NCBI RefSeq assembly: GCF_040954835.1
Contig: NC_090698.1
Location: 33,533,501-33,597,500 of the forward strand
DNA length: 64,000 nt
Source of the DNA: Lepisosteus oculatus
Taxonomy: Eukaryota; Chordata; Actinopteri; Semionotiformes; Lepisosteidae
Reading direction: 5' to 3'
Below, piece by piece: positions 45,690-58,869 of the stretch (position 1 is the first letter of the stretch; each line of letters opens with the position of its first letter). The notes beneath the pieces are model-generated. The model was not told the DNA's origin. It saw nothing but the letters and a program-made list of their open reading frames with translations, and did not search any database. A program made the position numbers and the translations under genes.

Positions 45690-48600
45690 CAGTCGCAAAC
45701 TTTATCTGTGTTGCTGTCCCCCAGGGTATAAATCACAACTCAATAAAAGAGAGCACTGATTTTATATAAAAGTAACAGTAAACTTATCCTGCAACCAGTT
45801 TAAAATAAATACCAGATAATACACCCTTTAAAGGAATGAAATTCAGCCATTTCCTTGGGATTATGAGATGGGATTATAAAGGGAAGCAAAACAAATATAA
45901 AATGATTTTATATGATTTAGAAAAACTGCTAGTCTTGACTTTTTACCATCCAAAGCTATCCTGACTTTTTCCTACAAATATAGACAAACCTTGTGCACAC
46001 CAACAGAGATACGATTAAGAGTGATAATGCAGGTTTCTTAACTGCAAAAGACCTTCCATAAGGCTTTTTTCCTCTCTAAAACTAATGCACATGTATGAGA
46101 ATTGTTTCTCTAAACAATATAATGCATCAATATAATGCATATAATGCAAGAGATACAAGCTTTGTCTCTTAGTAAGTACTAAGAGGAAAGATATCCTCCC
46201 TTAAATATAAAAAGCATGGACCTTTGCCTTTAAATATTATTTCTGTTTTGTTCCTTCATCAGAAATACCTGTTATCTTTCAGTCCTCCAGGAGTAGGCAG
46301 AAGGATCTGTAGGGAGGTGGAATTCACAGCATTTTGCCTCTTCAGATCTGTAGAATGAAAGAGAGAAAGTTATGTCTTACTAAACTGGGCTTTCTGAACC
46401 AATAATACACCCCTTGACTTGTTGTTTTATTACCTAGTTTGGGCTTCTTTAACTCAGCCCTCCACTAAATTGTACCTTCTACTCCAATGAAAGGAGCTCA
46501 GTATATGTGGCTAGGGATTGTCAGTGCCAGTTCTCCCAATATTCCATTCCTAGCGCAGCACAACTCACCTCTTGTCTTCTCCAGGTCTGCCTTAGTCACA
46601 GATTTCCAGTTGGTAGATAGTTGCAGAGAACACACTGAATAAGCCTCCAACCTGATCAAGTAGCAAATGTCCTAGCTCACTAGACATAAAGGAACCAATA
46701 AGAGGATGGCCCCTTGTTAGCTGGGCTGTTTGGGCTAAATGGAATAGAATTAAATGACTATGGTCATAGTCCAGATTAGTAAAACTAGTATACCTCCAGA
46801 GCACAGCAATATATTTCTACATTACAAAAGGTTTTAAACCTCTATGAAGTATAGACAAGAAAACAATAGTTCAATGTTTATGTTACAAAGTGAAAAAGGG
46901 TCTTGGACAACATGTCAAAGAGACTACATTGACTTTAAATTTGTCTAGAGTGGCCACTGTCTCAATTTCAGTCCGTTGTCCTTTGTCCTTTGAGCTTCCT
47001 CCCCACATCAAACTGCAGACAGTGGGTCAGGTGCCAATAAACAGAGGCTGAAGGGCACACTGCTTGCTCAGACATACTCAATTACCACACAGTAAGGGCT
47101 GAGCCAGTATAAACCAGTCCTGGACCAGAGAAGGACTCAAAGGCAAGGAGGGAAATAGACAATGCACCTTTACAGTATACCTGATCATCTGTATACAGCA
47201 AGTTTGTTAATTAGCCCTGTGCTGTTAGCTCTGGCCACACCCAAGACATACTTTAAGTCCCAGTCAGAGAACTCACACAGGAGACACAGTAAGTACCACT
47301 AGGAAAGGACTTGGACACCAGGCATGCTACAAGGAGCAGTAGAGGAAGGCTCTGGCACCGCCCCCCCCCCCCCCCCCTATACTGGACTCAGATTAAACAA
47401 AGGGGAGGCTAAACAACCACTTTGTTCAGGGTGGCCAGAGATGCCCAAGATCACCAAAAGACTACACAGACTTCTGCCGTGTGGCAAAAGGACGCACACC
47501 AGGTCACTGGCTGGAGCTGATCTTGGGAGAATAATGCTGCAGGACATTTCCTTCGGGACATTAGTTTGGGTTGATGGGCTCCATAGTGTTCATATGGTGT
47601 ATGAGTAGTTAAACTGTGTCATGTTCTGTGTGTTGGGTAGGAAGTGACAGACATTGTTGTGTCACGGGTATAGTGTTGAATGTTGAATTGCTAGGTAATA
47701 AAAAAAGAAATCATGTGGTCCATGGGTTGCATGGAAGATATAAGGAACACGTTGCAGGGGAAAAGGTGTCCAAGCACCCTTAAAATATGTCTCAGACCAA
47801 GAGAATGAAGGCAATGAAAAAAGGTGACAATGAGCAAACTTTATGCAAGTGCTCAAAATCCTGAAAAGTAGTGACAAAGTCAAATGAGGGGACTATTTCA
47901 GGTACAGTATGGACATAAAAACCTACCAGTGAGTGGAAAATTAGAAGATGTGTACACACAGGGAGAAAACAGGGAGACACTGCTTTTGGTAGTGGGTATC
48001 TGAAACAATATACAAAGCCATGTTGTAGAAGCAGATTTCACAGGATTCTTAAAGAACCAACTGAATGATATCTTTGTATATTCTACCGTTACTCAAACAT
48101 GAAAATGTTTTCTTATGTTCCTATGTATTTGTTCTTTGAGGGAAAATGTATGTTTTAAATGTGTACTGTATTCTGTAACACAGATCTGTATACTCTAGTA
48201 TGCAGTTTATTTATTTACTCTTATTTGTCTTTGTACCATCTACTGCTTTATTTTTACTCAATGTAGGTTTTTGGAGATATGCTATTGTATCTATTTAGAT
48301 TTCTGCATCACTTTCCAGTTCTCTGTAGAGCTAGAGATCACCTTTGAAAAGATTCATGTCTGGAAACAAGGAGATAGAATGAAACTCTCAGTTATACACC
48401 AATTTTTCTCATCTCAAATTTACAGTTTTATAAACTTTATTAAAATTCAGTGTGAAAATTCCTAAAATGCACTAAAGTACTTTCAACTTAAAAATGCCAG
48501 AAAGGGCCTACCCCTTTGTTGTCTATGCAGAGAACTTGATGAACTATGGGGTGTCACACTATCCTGAACAGCAAGTCAAAAGGCAACAAAAATTCTTTCA

Positions 48601-48880
48601 GATGTTCCACCAGAAAAGCACAATGTTGACACACCGTTTTTTATTTGCCTGTCTTGTCAAAGAAATAGTAGGATAGGTAATAGGTAAATGAAGAAACAAA
48701 TTATATTAACAAAGGCTTATGAATATGATTAGGAAATACTACCTTCAAGGCATTTTTTATAAATGCTCTGACTTAACTGCCTAAGAATACTGTGATTCAT
48801 TGTATGAATCACAGTAATCACAATACATATTCTGTTTGATTTTGCATTCATCAGCATACACATGTGAAATTACTGGAATG
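45690..48880. other. Intergenic DNA with a 17-base C run
   Basis: No supported gene. 47361-47377 is an uninterrupted run of 17 C. The surrounding 47280-47680 is more GC-rich and may be an unidentified repeat. Confidence 0.5.
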
Positions 48881-49074
48881 GGAGTCAATTGTCAAGATGT
48901 GGGCTTGCCAGACTTTCAATTCTGAATAGTCAGACTAAACAAAAACAGCAAGAGTCACCCACTATGTGCATTATTGTGACAGAGGTAATTTTTTTTCCTT
49001 TACTTTTGGCTGATGCACTTAATTCACCACCTGCAGAACATTTTATTTTATTTTTAAAGTGGACTATTGTATTT

Positions 49075-49870
49075 GCATAGGTTTATTCCATGCTGAAAAA
49101 AGAAGAAAGAAAACACAACATTTCGAACATGGAGTCTTCTTCAGGTGTGAGAAAGACAGGGCAGCAAGCAAAGGTAATATAGTGGGAGAACAAAGGCTGG
49201 AAGAGAGGAGGAGCAAGGGGCGCGAGTAGGGGACAGAAAGAGAAGCCAATCAAGAGGTGTGAAGTTAGGATAGGTGTAGAGAGGTTTGAAATGAAACTGC
49301 AATGAATAGAGAGAATTTAGAAGAAAACAAGTCTGTTGTTAAGAGAAGGGGAAGGTGTGATCCTAGCTGCAGGATAATTTTGGTTTCAGTAGTCTTTCTG
49401 ATGTATGAGTTCAGAAAACCATCTTTGAGAACACAGACGGAAAGATTAGAGTGGTCATGGCCGTCAGAGGTGAAATGAGAGACATTAGGCTTGGAGAGAT
49501 CTTTAATCTTCACAGCCCTAACATGTTCTTTGAAGCGGTCTCCGAGTCTCCTTCCTGTTTCTCCAATGTAGATGGCTGGGCATTTACTGCAAGAGATACA
49601 GTAAATAAGGTTGCTGGAGGTACAAGATGCCATCTGGGTGATCCGGAATTATCCTGAGGGGCCTTGAATGAGTGTGGTGTTAGATGTGTACTTGCAGGTG
49701 ATACAGCGAGCTCTGTTGCAAGGGAAAGTGCCCGGTGTGGATGGTTGCTGAGGGAGCTGTGAACAAGAAGGTTATGCAGATTAGGTTCCACGGCCGAAAC
49801 GTTGTGTTTTCTTTCTTTTTTTTCCAGCATGGAATAAACCTATTACTTGTTCCTTTGCAGCCTACACATG
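49075..49870 (-). mobile_element. Penelope-like element, 3' fragment with inverted ends
   Basis: The minus strand encodes the GIY-YIG endonuclease end of a Penelope-like retroelement. The same CCATGCTGAAAAAAGAAGAAAGAAAACACAAC-type terminal block occurs reversed at 49081-49150 and in the opposite sense at 49785-49860, so the fragment is bounded by inverted terminal repeats, a known feature of Penelope-like elements. Confidence 0.8.
49265..49633 (-). pseudogene. GIY-YIG endonuclease domain of a Penelope-like element
   Basis: 122 open codons. Residues 9-26 hold LIYCISCSKCPAIYIGETG, the Cys-containing GIY-YIG signature of Neptune/Penelope elements, then RLGDRFKEHVRAVK (catalytic-region Arg) and the downstream HFTSDGHDHSNLSVCVLKDG block. 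The domain nicks target DNA for integration. The preceding reverse transcriptase is absent, so this is a 5'-truncated dead copy although the domain itself is open. Confidence 0.85.
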
Positions 49871-50154
49871 CTGACGCAGCTACCCACCTGAACTATTGTA
49901 TTTGCATGATAGGCAAGAGACTAATATTTAGTTTATTCGAATTGTTTTCACAACTGACCTACTGTATGACAATTAACTGTACAGCGTGACACTTACAAAA
50001 AAATGTAAAACTGATAAGCTTACGTATACAGTATGTAGAAACTATAGTAGTTAAATAAATCTATACATACTTATAAACAATGGAATCTTAAATACATCTG
50101 AAATAAATGAAAGCACATTTCCTCTTAAACCAAACAATATTTTCATTGAGGTGT

Positions 50155-50235
50155 GTGGAAATACACCTGAAGAAGGCGCCACAGCTTAAACGTTTCCTTT
50201 CAATATGGAATCAACTTTTACTTGTCCCTTTGATT
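50155..50235 (+). repeat. Penelope-like terminal fragment
   Basis: CCTGAAGAAGGCGCCACAGC followed by TTAAACG, then a pyrimidine run and ATGGAATCAAC. The same terminal block as at 15510, 49785 and 59672, more diverged. Confidence 0.6.
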
Positions 50236-50399
50236 TATAGATTTTTCTGACCCATTTAAAACATTTTCTTTTTTCTAATTTTTACTTATTTTTACACTTT
50301 CAGCCTTAACCACAACGGATGTGCACAATAACAAATCACAGAATAGACTTGATATTTTGGATGTAAAGTACTGTATAATAGAGGCTTCTATAACTCTTC

Positions 50400-50690
50400 C
50401 CATCCATCTATTTTGTAACAACTTTTTCTAATTCATGGTTGTGGGGGGCTAGACACTATCCCAGCAAGCAATGGACACAAGGCATGGAAAACCCTGGACA
50501 AAATACCACTCTATCTCAGGACAGACACAAACACACTCACACCTAGGGCCAATCTTCTCAGAAGCCAAATAACCTACTAGTATGTTTTTGGACTGTGGGA
50601 AGAAACCAGAAACCAGATGAAACCCAGGGAACATGGGGAACACAGGGAAAGCATAAAAACTCCACTCAGATAACCTTTATAAAACCTCTG
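50400..50690 (+). repeat. Interspersed fish repeat
   Basis: CATCCATCTATTTTG...TTTTTGGACTGTGGGAAGAAACCAG...AAAAACTCCACTCAG, same family as 31755-32088. Confidence 0.65.
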
Positions 50691-51659
50691 TGTAGAGCAC
50701 AATATTCTGTATATCATATAGTACATGGCAACCAAATTATATGAACTCTCACAACAACGTTAATTTGCATTACTCATTTCCTCTGCCTTACTCATAGTCA
50801 GCTGACAAGAGGAACTTCAAGCTCTTTCACTTTCATCTGTCAGTCAAAATATGCTGTTTGATATGCATTCCAGAGTTTAATGGACTTGCAGTACAAATGC
50901 ATACATACAGTATATGCAATTGTATATTGATATATATATATACAGTGATTTAAAGCATTTGACTTTGACTGTATAATCTCAATGTAACTTCATAAACAGC
51001 AATAAAATGGTAAGATTATGGCAGATGGGCTTGGCAAGGGTCTTGTATATTTAAAAACTTTCCAGGAAAAGCATAATTAATTTAAAATGAAAACAACAAC
51101 AATTGATAAAAATCAATTTTCCGCATTAAAATATATAAATACGATTAATAAATCATAAGAATGATGTAAGATAAGGTTATACGTTAGGTACAAGACATAG
51201 TTCAACTAATAATTAAAGAAGAGAGGCAATTACAATATATACATTTAAAATAGAAACTTCTATTCTTAGGACATCAGATTCCTGTTCGTTTTCATTTCAC
51301 TTAAAACGAATTAGTACAGAAGGAAAATCCTTGTTTAGAAAGTAATACAGAGTTACAAAGGAGATTTTAGAAAGTTGTTTCTACCACTTTGCAACTTTTT
51401 AACTTGTTCTTTACCACTCCAGAAGAAAAATAATATATGCAGTACACAAGACTGTTGTGCTGTACAGATTTCCCTGATGACATCAGAACACATTTCTGTT
51501 TGTTTCCTTCCAAGGAAACCAAGAAATTCAAGTACAGTGGAAAACTGAATCTTTGTGCTTGTACAAAATACCAATGAGCCACTTAAACTGAAACTAGCAC
51601 CACATTAAATATAGCGCAGTGGAAGTTATTTTCTGTTTGCGTATGTGGTTTGGGGCAAA

Positions 51660-51935
51660 GCAGTGCCTCTGTGGCTAAGGATCTGCGCTTGTGGCTGGAA
51701 GGGTGCAGGCTCAAATCCTGCAGCTGGCAGAGGAATCCTACTCCATCAGCACCCTGAGCAAGGCCCTTAACCAGCTGCTCCAGGGGTGCTGTACAATAGC
51801 TGACCCTGCGCTCCGACCGCAGGCTCTCTCCCTGTCTGTGTGTCTCATGAAGAGCAAGCTGGGGTATGTGAAAAGAAGAATTCCTAATGCAAGTTATGTT
51901 ATGATGTTAGATAAGAAGCTCTACAGAAAAAAAGG
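51660..51935 (+). repeat. tRNA-derived SINE
   Basis: The head keeps a pol III A box (GTGGCTAAGGATC, about 51672) and B box (GGTGCAGGCTCAAATCC, about 51704-51720). The body runs through GAGCAAGGCCCTTAACC to GAGCAAGCTGGGGTATGTGAAAAG. Best 5'-complete copy of the family in the window. Confidence 0.85.
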
Positions 51936-52189
51936 TACATTCTACTAATTGCAGTTGCTATACATTGTGCACTAGATTACAAAACTCCACTCCCCATAAA
52001 ACAATTCCCTCACATATTGTTGCTGAAAAATTGAATTCCCTCAAATTCACTTGTGCTTCATCACACAAGTAACTGTGCAAAGGCCATCACAGTTACAGTT
52101 TAACTGCTGCAGTAAAGCACCATTGGATTAAGAAATGTCTATACTCTAAATATGAACTTGTTCATCCGTTGTGCCTTTGAGATTACATA

Positions 52190-53819
52190 CAGTGCCTTGC
52201 GAAAGTATTCGGCCCCCTTGAACTTTTCAACCTTTTGCCACATTTCAGGCTTCAAACATAAAGATATACATTTTTTATTTTATGTGAAGAATCACCAACA
52301 AGTGGGACACAATTGTGAAGTGGAACGAAATCTATTGGATTTTTGAAACTTTTTTAACTAATAAAAAAATGAAAAGTGGGGCGTGCAAAATTATTCGGCC
52401 CCTTTACTTTCAGTGCAGCAAACTCACTCCAGAAGTTCAGCGAGGATCTCTGAATGATCCAATGTTGTCCTAAATGACTGATGGTGATAAATAGAATCCA
52501 CCTGTGTGTAATCAAGTCTCTGTATAAATGCACCTGCTCTGTGATAGTCTCAAGGTTCTGTTGAAAGCGCAGAGAGCATCATGAAGACCAAGGAACACAC
52601 CAGGCAGGTCCGTAATACTGTTGTGGAGAAGTTTAAAGCCGGATTTGGATACAAAAAGATTTCCCAAGCTTCAAACATCCCAAGGAGCACTGTGCAAGCG
52701 ATCATCTTGAAATGGAAGGAGTATCAGACCACTGCAAATCTACCAAGACCTGGCCGTCCCTCTAAACTTTCAGCTCAGACAAGGAGAAGACTGATCAGAG
52801 ATGCAGCCAAGAGGCCCATGATCACTCTGGATGAACTGCAGAGAACTACAGCTGAGGTGGGAGAGTCTGTCCATAGGACAACAATCAGTCTTACACTGCA
52901 CAAATCTGGCCTTTATGGAAGAGTGGCAAGAAGAAAGCCATTTCTCAAAGATATCCATAAAAAGTCTCGTCTAAAGTTTGCCACAAGCCACCTGGGAGAC
53001 ACCCCAAACATGTGGAAGAAGGTGCTCTGGTCAGATGAAACCAAAATCGAACTTTTTGGCCACAATGCAAAACGATATGTTTGGCGTAAAAGCAACACGG
53101 CTCATCACCCTCAACACACCATCCCCACTGTCAAACATGGTGGTGGCAGCATCATGGTTTGGGCCTGCTTTTCTTCAGCAGGGACAGGGAAGATGGTTAA
53201 AATTGTGGGGAAGATGGATGCAGCCAAATACAGGACCATTCTGGATGAAAACCTGTTGGAGTCTGCAAAAGACCTGAAACTGGGACGGAGATTTATCTTC
53301 CAACAAGACAATGATCCCAAACATACAGCAAAATCTACAAAGGAATGGTTCACAAATAAACGTATCCAGGTGTTTGAATGGCCAAGTCAAAGTCCAGACC
53401 TGAATCCAATCGAGAATCTGTGGAAAGAGCTGAAAACTGCTGTTCACAAACGCTCTCCATCCAACCTCACTGAGCTCGAGCTGTTTTGCAAGGAAGAATG
53501 GGCAAGAATTTCAGTCTCTCGATGTGCAAAACTGATAGAGACATACCCCAAGCGACTTGCAGCTGTAATCGCAGCAAAAGGTGGCTCTACAAAGTATTAA
53601 CGCAAGGGGGCCGAATAATTTTGCACGCCCCACTTTTCATTTTTTTATTAGTTAAAAAAGTTTCAAAAATCCAATAGATTTCGTTCCACTTCACAATTGT
53701 GTCCCACTTGTTGGTGATTCTTCACATAAAATAAAAAATTTATATCTTTATGTTTGAAGCCTGAAATGTGGCAAAAGGTTGAAAAGTTCAAGGGGGCCGA
53801 ATACTTTCGCAAGGCACTG
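52190..53819 (+). mobile_element. Tc1-like DNA transposon, copy 2, full length
   Basis: 1630 bp, exactly the length of copy 1, flanked by TA at 52188-52189 and 53820-53821. Terminal inverted repeats of about 214 bp (52190-52403 and 53606-53819) flank the transposase on the plus strand. Only scattered single-base differences from copy 1 were seen, for instance CACGCCCC against CACGCGCC next to the right repeat. Confidence 0.96.
52581..53600 (+). CDS. Tc1-family transposase, intact
   Basis: 339 codons from ATGAAGACC, ending in the conserved GGSTKY. The same domain order as the copy at 11686-12705: paired-like DNA-binding half, GRPS linker, D152, D243, E278. It carries V209 and L221 where copy 1 has E and P. 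No disabling change is seen. An intact reading frame in both copies implies recent amplification or selection on transposase. The host benefit, if any, is unknown. Confidence 0.97.
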   Translation: MKTKEHTRQVRNTVVEKFKAGFGYKKISQASNIPRSTVQAIILKWKEYQTTANLPRPGRPSKLSAQTRRRLIRDAAKRPMITLDELQRTTAEVGESVHRTTISLTLHKSGLYGRVARRKPFLKDIHKKSRLKFATSHLGDTPNMWKKVLWSDETKIELFGHNAKRYVWRKSNTAHHPQHTIPTVKHGGGSIMVWACFSSAGTGKMVKIVGKMDAAKYRTILDENLLESAKDLKLGRRFIFQQDNDPKHTAKSTKEWFTNKRIQVFEWPSQSPDLNPIENLWKELKTAVHKRSPSNLTELELFCKEEWARISVSRCAKLIETYPKRLAAVIAAKGGSTKY

Positions 53820-53821
53820 TA

Positions 53822-55430
53822 CAGTATTCATTGAAATACAAGGGTTGTCTTCTTAGCTGTCCTTGAAGGCCTGTTTGTGTGGACAGTGTGTGTGCTACAG
53901 TTGCTTTTATTAAATTCAGATTGTTAGATTTGATCATGCCCAGGTCATAAAATGCTTCCATTTTGCTGATGTCTGAAATTTAATGCAGATGTCCGAAATG
54001 GTTGAGCTCATGGTTGTGCTTTTATCCCATGCAATGTGTTTTTCTCCCTTCATATGTGTGTCAAGAAAAACGGAGCAATCAAAAGTAAAGTCAAAAGCAC
54101 AATGATATATCACAATGATCTTTTGCTGGGATGAATGAAAGTTTAATAAGGTTATTAAAAAATAAATATAACTTAACAATAATTTCACTTAACAGAATAA
54201 ACAGTGCAGGTATTACTTCTATTCACATAGAATGCATATATACATTCTTTTAACTCTCTCTCTCAGAATTCAATGTACATGCATGCAATTTACAAGAACA
54301 GCCACAGAGATAACAAACATGCACATTATTTTTTTCAGGTAAGATATTTTGATAAGGTTTCATTTCTCCTCAAGTAAACAAACACTTCCCTAGTAACAGT
54401 AATCAGATAAATACCTTAAATAGCTTTTCTGAACACCCTTCCAGTAATACAGTTCTCTACTGCATATTGAAAGTGATGTGTTTTTCTGGGAATGTGATTA
54501 AGGGGACTTCCAATTGCTCAAAAACTTTTGACAGCAAAGCTCCCTCTGTGGGTAGCTTTTTGAACTACATGGGGAGACATACAGTACTAGAAAAGCTGCC
54601 AGTACTAGAAACAGAACTTTCTTTAGTGTCAGCTTACGTAGACATTTAAAGAATAAAGCAGTTGCATACAAATATTGCAATGGTTTCATATCAGTTCTTC
54701 TTTCTAAATAATATTAGATATTTATAAAAGGATAGTTTTATATCAAAGAACCAATGTTAAAAAGAACCTGCATACATACAGAAACTGAACATTAGTTTTA
54801 AAAAAACTGTAAATTCCAAGGCTTTTTTCCTTCCTTGATAGAAAGTACTGCAAGACTGTTAAAGTTTTAACTGTGCCATCAGAATGTTGTGTGGCACTTT
54901 AGCATCGAGGGAGGAAATTCCTTTTAACATGTAATACACAAAGAGCAGATTTATAAAAGGACTCATTTTCATTCCTGCTTTTGTAAGAGACAAACACTGT
55001 ATACATTTACGGGAAATGTCAAACAGTAAAGTGTAACTTCCCTTGATTTTCTCATTTCCAAAAGATGCCTGAGGGGTGCAATAATGTATTTTTGAATAAA
55101 AGACAGAACAAGATTCAAGATTCAAGATTCAAGATGACCCCTCAACATGCTTTATGGCCACAAACTGCCAACACCCCTATTTTATTCAAATATTAAGGGT
55201 GCAGTTGTTTTTAATGTAACTTGCAGTCTTAGGGAATGTAGGAGTTTTAAAGGAAATCTCTGTACAGATTTGCATACATTTCTTTGATAATTTTCTTTTC
55301 TAAATGAAAATTGTTTTCTATGTGCTTTTGGACAGCATAATTAGGTTTTCCAGCTGTCCTCATAAGCCTTGAAATTAATTTTATATTACCACTATAAATC
55401 GAAGGAGACACATAAAACTAACTTTCATTT
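53822..55430. other. Intergenic DNA, nothing recognised
   Basis: AT-rich, no named feature. 55108-55131 holds a tandem CAAGATT-type octamer repeat. Confidence 0.5.
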
Positions 55431-55435
55431 AAGGG

Positions 55436-55659
55436 TACCTGTGGCTAGAAGGTTGCTGGTTCAAATCCTGCAGCTGGTGGAGGAATCCTACTCTGTTGGG
55501 CTCCTGAGCAAGGCCCTTAACCCCAACTGCTCCAGGGGCACCATACAATGGCAGACCCTGTGCTCTGACACCAAGCTCTCTCCCTATCTGTGTGTCTCAT
55601 GGAGAGCAAGCTGGGGTATGTAAAAAGATAATTCCTAATGCAAGAAATTTTAAAAGGTG

Positions 55660-55712
<53 letters not shown>

Positions 55713-55715
55713 TCA
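55436..55715 (+). repeat. tRNA-derived SINE, 5' truncated, with ATT tail
   Basis: Starts within the tRNA head, with the B box GGTTCAAATCC at about 55458-55468. It then follows the 51660 copy to GAATAAAGTGTTATT and ends in a long (TTA)n microsatellite at 55669-55713. Confidence 0.85.
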
Positions 55716-55719
55716 GTTG

Positions 55720-57110
55720 TGGTGAGGTTAATGCCTTGCAGACAGGAGAGCTGTGGGGTCAAATATCAGGCTTGAAGCTTTATTGTCCCAGAAAAACCAA
55801 ACATGGAAAAATGTTAGATATAAAAACAAGAATGGTTAAGTTGCTTTGGGTAGAAGTTTAGATAGAAAGTAATATTATTAATTGTGGGATCAGGAGACAA
55901 CCCTGAACCCAGCCATCGGTAAGAAATGCAACGTGTGGAGTACTTCATGCATTTCTGTGTGGTACGTGAGCTGTAATAATATGTTTTTGGTAATTAATCT
56001 GTATCTGTTTTTAATGCATTTCCAATGACAAAAAAGAAACTAAAGTCAGCATGTATCTGAGATATTTAGTGCTTATTCATACAATATTTAAAGAAATCCC
56101 CTGCTCACAATACAGGCTTAGGTTCCTCTTTGAGCATAGAAGCAGGAAAAAGGATTTCCTTGCTGACAGTTTGCCATGCTAAATCCCTTCCCCTTGTCCT
56201 CCCCGTTCACTACCTCAGCTCATTTTCCACAGGGGGTTTCCTCTATCTAGTCCTCATGGCCAAGGTATGAAAGTACTGTATGTTTACACAGACCTGTGAA
56301 TCATCTCTGTTCTCATATCTCCTGAATTAAACATTGAACAATACAGTCCAGTCCAATGTATTTTAATTTCTGCAAAAGGGTAAAGTTTGTACTTACCAAG
56401 AGAAATAATATTTTTACTTGAATTAAAAAAAATATTTACTTTAAATTTATAATAATAAAAATATATAATATCATTACAGTTTTAGGTGACTGAGCAGTGT
56501 CTCTTAGATTTTAGATAAAGTTTGTGACACTTGGCAGATTAAAACACTTCTAGCTTCAAAGCAGATAGGATGTTTGCTGAGGTCTCCCTTGAGCAGAAAC
56601 AACCATAACATTTACCTTTGTATATCTATGTATGTTGTGGGTTAATGATTGTCAATGAATAGCACAGAAACACACAATGTAAGATGACATTAAGAACAAA
56701 GGAGACAACAAAAACAAGAAGAGAAGAAAGAACAAGAAGCAGGGAAGAAAGAGAGAAGAGTCCAGAGGAGTTGGGACTTGAAGCTTGCACCAGACGAGAG
56801 CCCCTACTTTATGATCATCCAAACAAAACTTGACTGGAGCCAAGTACTATATTTGGACCTTACTAAAGAGAAAGCCTGTTTTTCTGTGTTTTTAGGGAAC
56901 TTGAGTTTCCTGAGTAGGATACCTTGGTTAAAGATGTCTTTCTTGCTTTAGGTGCATTTCTAAAATAGGGAGATAGGTTCCCATTTATTTTATGGCATCC
57001 AGGGTGCAGGGAGAGAGAGATTTAACTGCAGGTTGCATTCTATTTCGTTAGAAGGCAGCTTATCCCTTATTTGGCCTCTGGAGGCTTAAGGGTTTAACTG
57101 GGCCACTTAA
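55720..57110. other. Intergenic DNA, nothing recognised
   Basis: Purine-rich 56690-56770 (GAAGA-type). No gene supported. Confidence 0.5.
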
Positions 57111-57114
57111 TGAC

Positions 57115-57290
57115 ATTCAGTTTCTTATTCTGAAACCATTCCAATGTAGATATGGCCTAGTGCTCAGGACCACTGTCCTGATGAAAGGTGATTTTTTTCA
57201 CAACTTTAGGTCTGAAACAGTTTATCCTCTAATGTTTTGCGGTACTTTGCTCCAGCTTTACTCTTCCAGTGTCCTTTTTGCATTTCAGTA
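57115..57290 (-). pseudogene. Tc1-like transposase fossil
   Basis: The text parallels the antisense of Tc1 transposase between the GKM and QQDNDPKH regions (GTGCTCAGGACCACTGTCCTGATGAAAGGTGA; compare the intact copy at 11970-12070). Heavily diverged and short. Confidence 0.4.
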
Positions 57291-57294
57291 AGAA

Positions 57295-58735
57295 TAACAA
57301 TACCCAAGAATAAAGCGTCATGAAAGGCTGATGGCTGACCTCCTGACCATAGGACAAGGAGGCCAGGACTCCCATGCAGAGTGATGAAGGAGAAGCTGCA
57401 AAGGTGGAGACGGGGTGGAAGTGGGATGGAAAAGATGTACTCGAGAGAAAGAAGGGGATCACATAGGTATTTATACTGTTTTAGGAGAGGAAATGACGTT
57501 GGGGTGATTGCTAATTATTGACAGCCGAGTCTGATTGAACTTGGTTGTTGTCATTCCCACCGGACTTTCGTTAACTCCATTTGTAATTTATTGCCTTGAC
57601 AATCTTCTTTGGCCTTGGGGCAGGTCATTTCACTTACGTCTACATTACAATACCATTTGGTTTCACTCAAAACTGTGCATTAATTTAAAAATACTGTATA
57701 AACCGGACCCAGATAATTTAGGCTACCCAGAAGAGTAACAGTTGACTGCAAGCTGCCTCTTGTTGGTCACCAGCACAGGAACTATAACAGAGAGCCAGGG
57801 CTGAATCAATATATTTCAGTGGGATTAGTAAACATCTTAAATAAGAATTTGTTTGCCAACACTTGTTATGATGACAGGTTTAGTATAATTTCAATATTTA
57901 AACAATGAATTTTAGAATTAGCACCCTGTAACAAGACAAAGCTGAAGGCTTGAGCAAAGAATTAGCATGTGTGTATCACATCACATACTGTGCAGGTTTT
58001 TCTACTACATCTGAATTGTACCCTCATGATGGGGCTACAGACATGGCACATCTGACCATCTACTCAGAGGCCTCTTCAAGATGAAGGGATTTTAAGTCAT
58101 AATAATAGATTATTTCCCAATGTCTGCAATGAAGGTTGAAAGAAGGGATTCTAAATGCCGTACATAAATGAATTGCCTTTTATGTTTCACAACATATTGT
58201 GAACTCCACCTCCACCATATAAGCAACCTCAGATGCTCTCTGTCATAAGGCTCTAACTCCACCGTGTGGTGGCTTGTGGAAATATTTCACTTGTTGTCTT
58301 GTCGGCTTTAAGTGTACCATGAAAATGCAGTTTCCTTCCTGTAGAACTATTAAATCTTGTTCACATAGTGCTATTAATGGGACTCTAATCAACCTAATAA
58401 AATGACCCTTACCTCTAACTCTTATTAAAGTTATTAAAGCACAGATATATTACCAAGACAATACAGAGTACATGACAAGCAGATGAGCTCAATAGTATCT
58501 TGTGTACTCTAACCTGGCTATCAGATTAATTTGCTAGAGTTTGTGGAACTGTGGTTTTCATTATTCCAAGGATTTCTGTGATAATGTATTATAGTACTTA
58601 TAAGAGCATTTAGAAAGAAATTACATTTCTCTCTAGGCCTAAAACAGTTATAGCAACAGTAACCAGTAACAGTAACCAAATTTACAAAAAAGCTCACGGG
58701 TGATGCAATGGCATGGGGAGTTAGGAATATGCTGA
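57295..58735. other. Intergenic DNA, nothing recognised
   Basis: No supported feature. Confidence 0.45.
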
Positions 58736-58739
58736 GTCT

Positions 58740-58865
58740 TGTGGTACCTTCTATGTGGACATTTTCTTCCTGTGGATGCTCCACCTCTCACCTCCCAGCC
58801 ACAGGCTGGCAAGGTTAATTTGTGCCTTTCAGTGTGGTTGTGTGCCCTGCGATGAAATACAGTCA
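58740..58865 (-). repeat. Interspersed fish repeat fragment
   Basis: TTTCTTCCTGTGGATGCTCC...GTGTGGTTGTGTGCCCTGCGATG matches the reverse-strand form of the family at 31755-32088. Confidence 0.5.
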
Positions 58866-58869
58866 TCTG

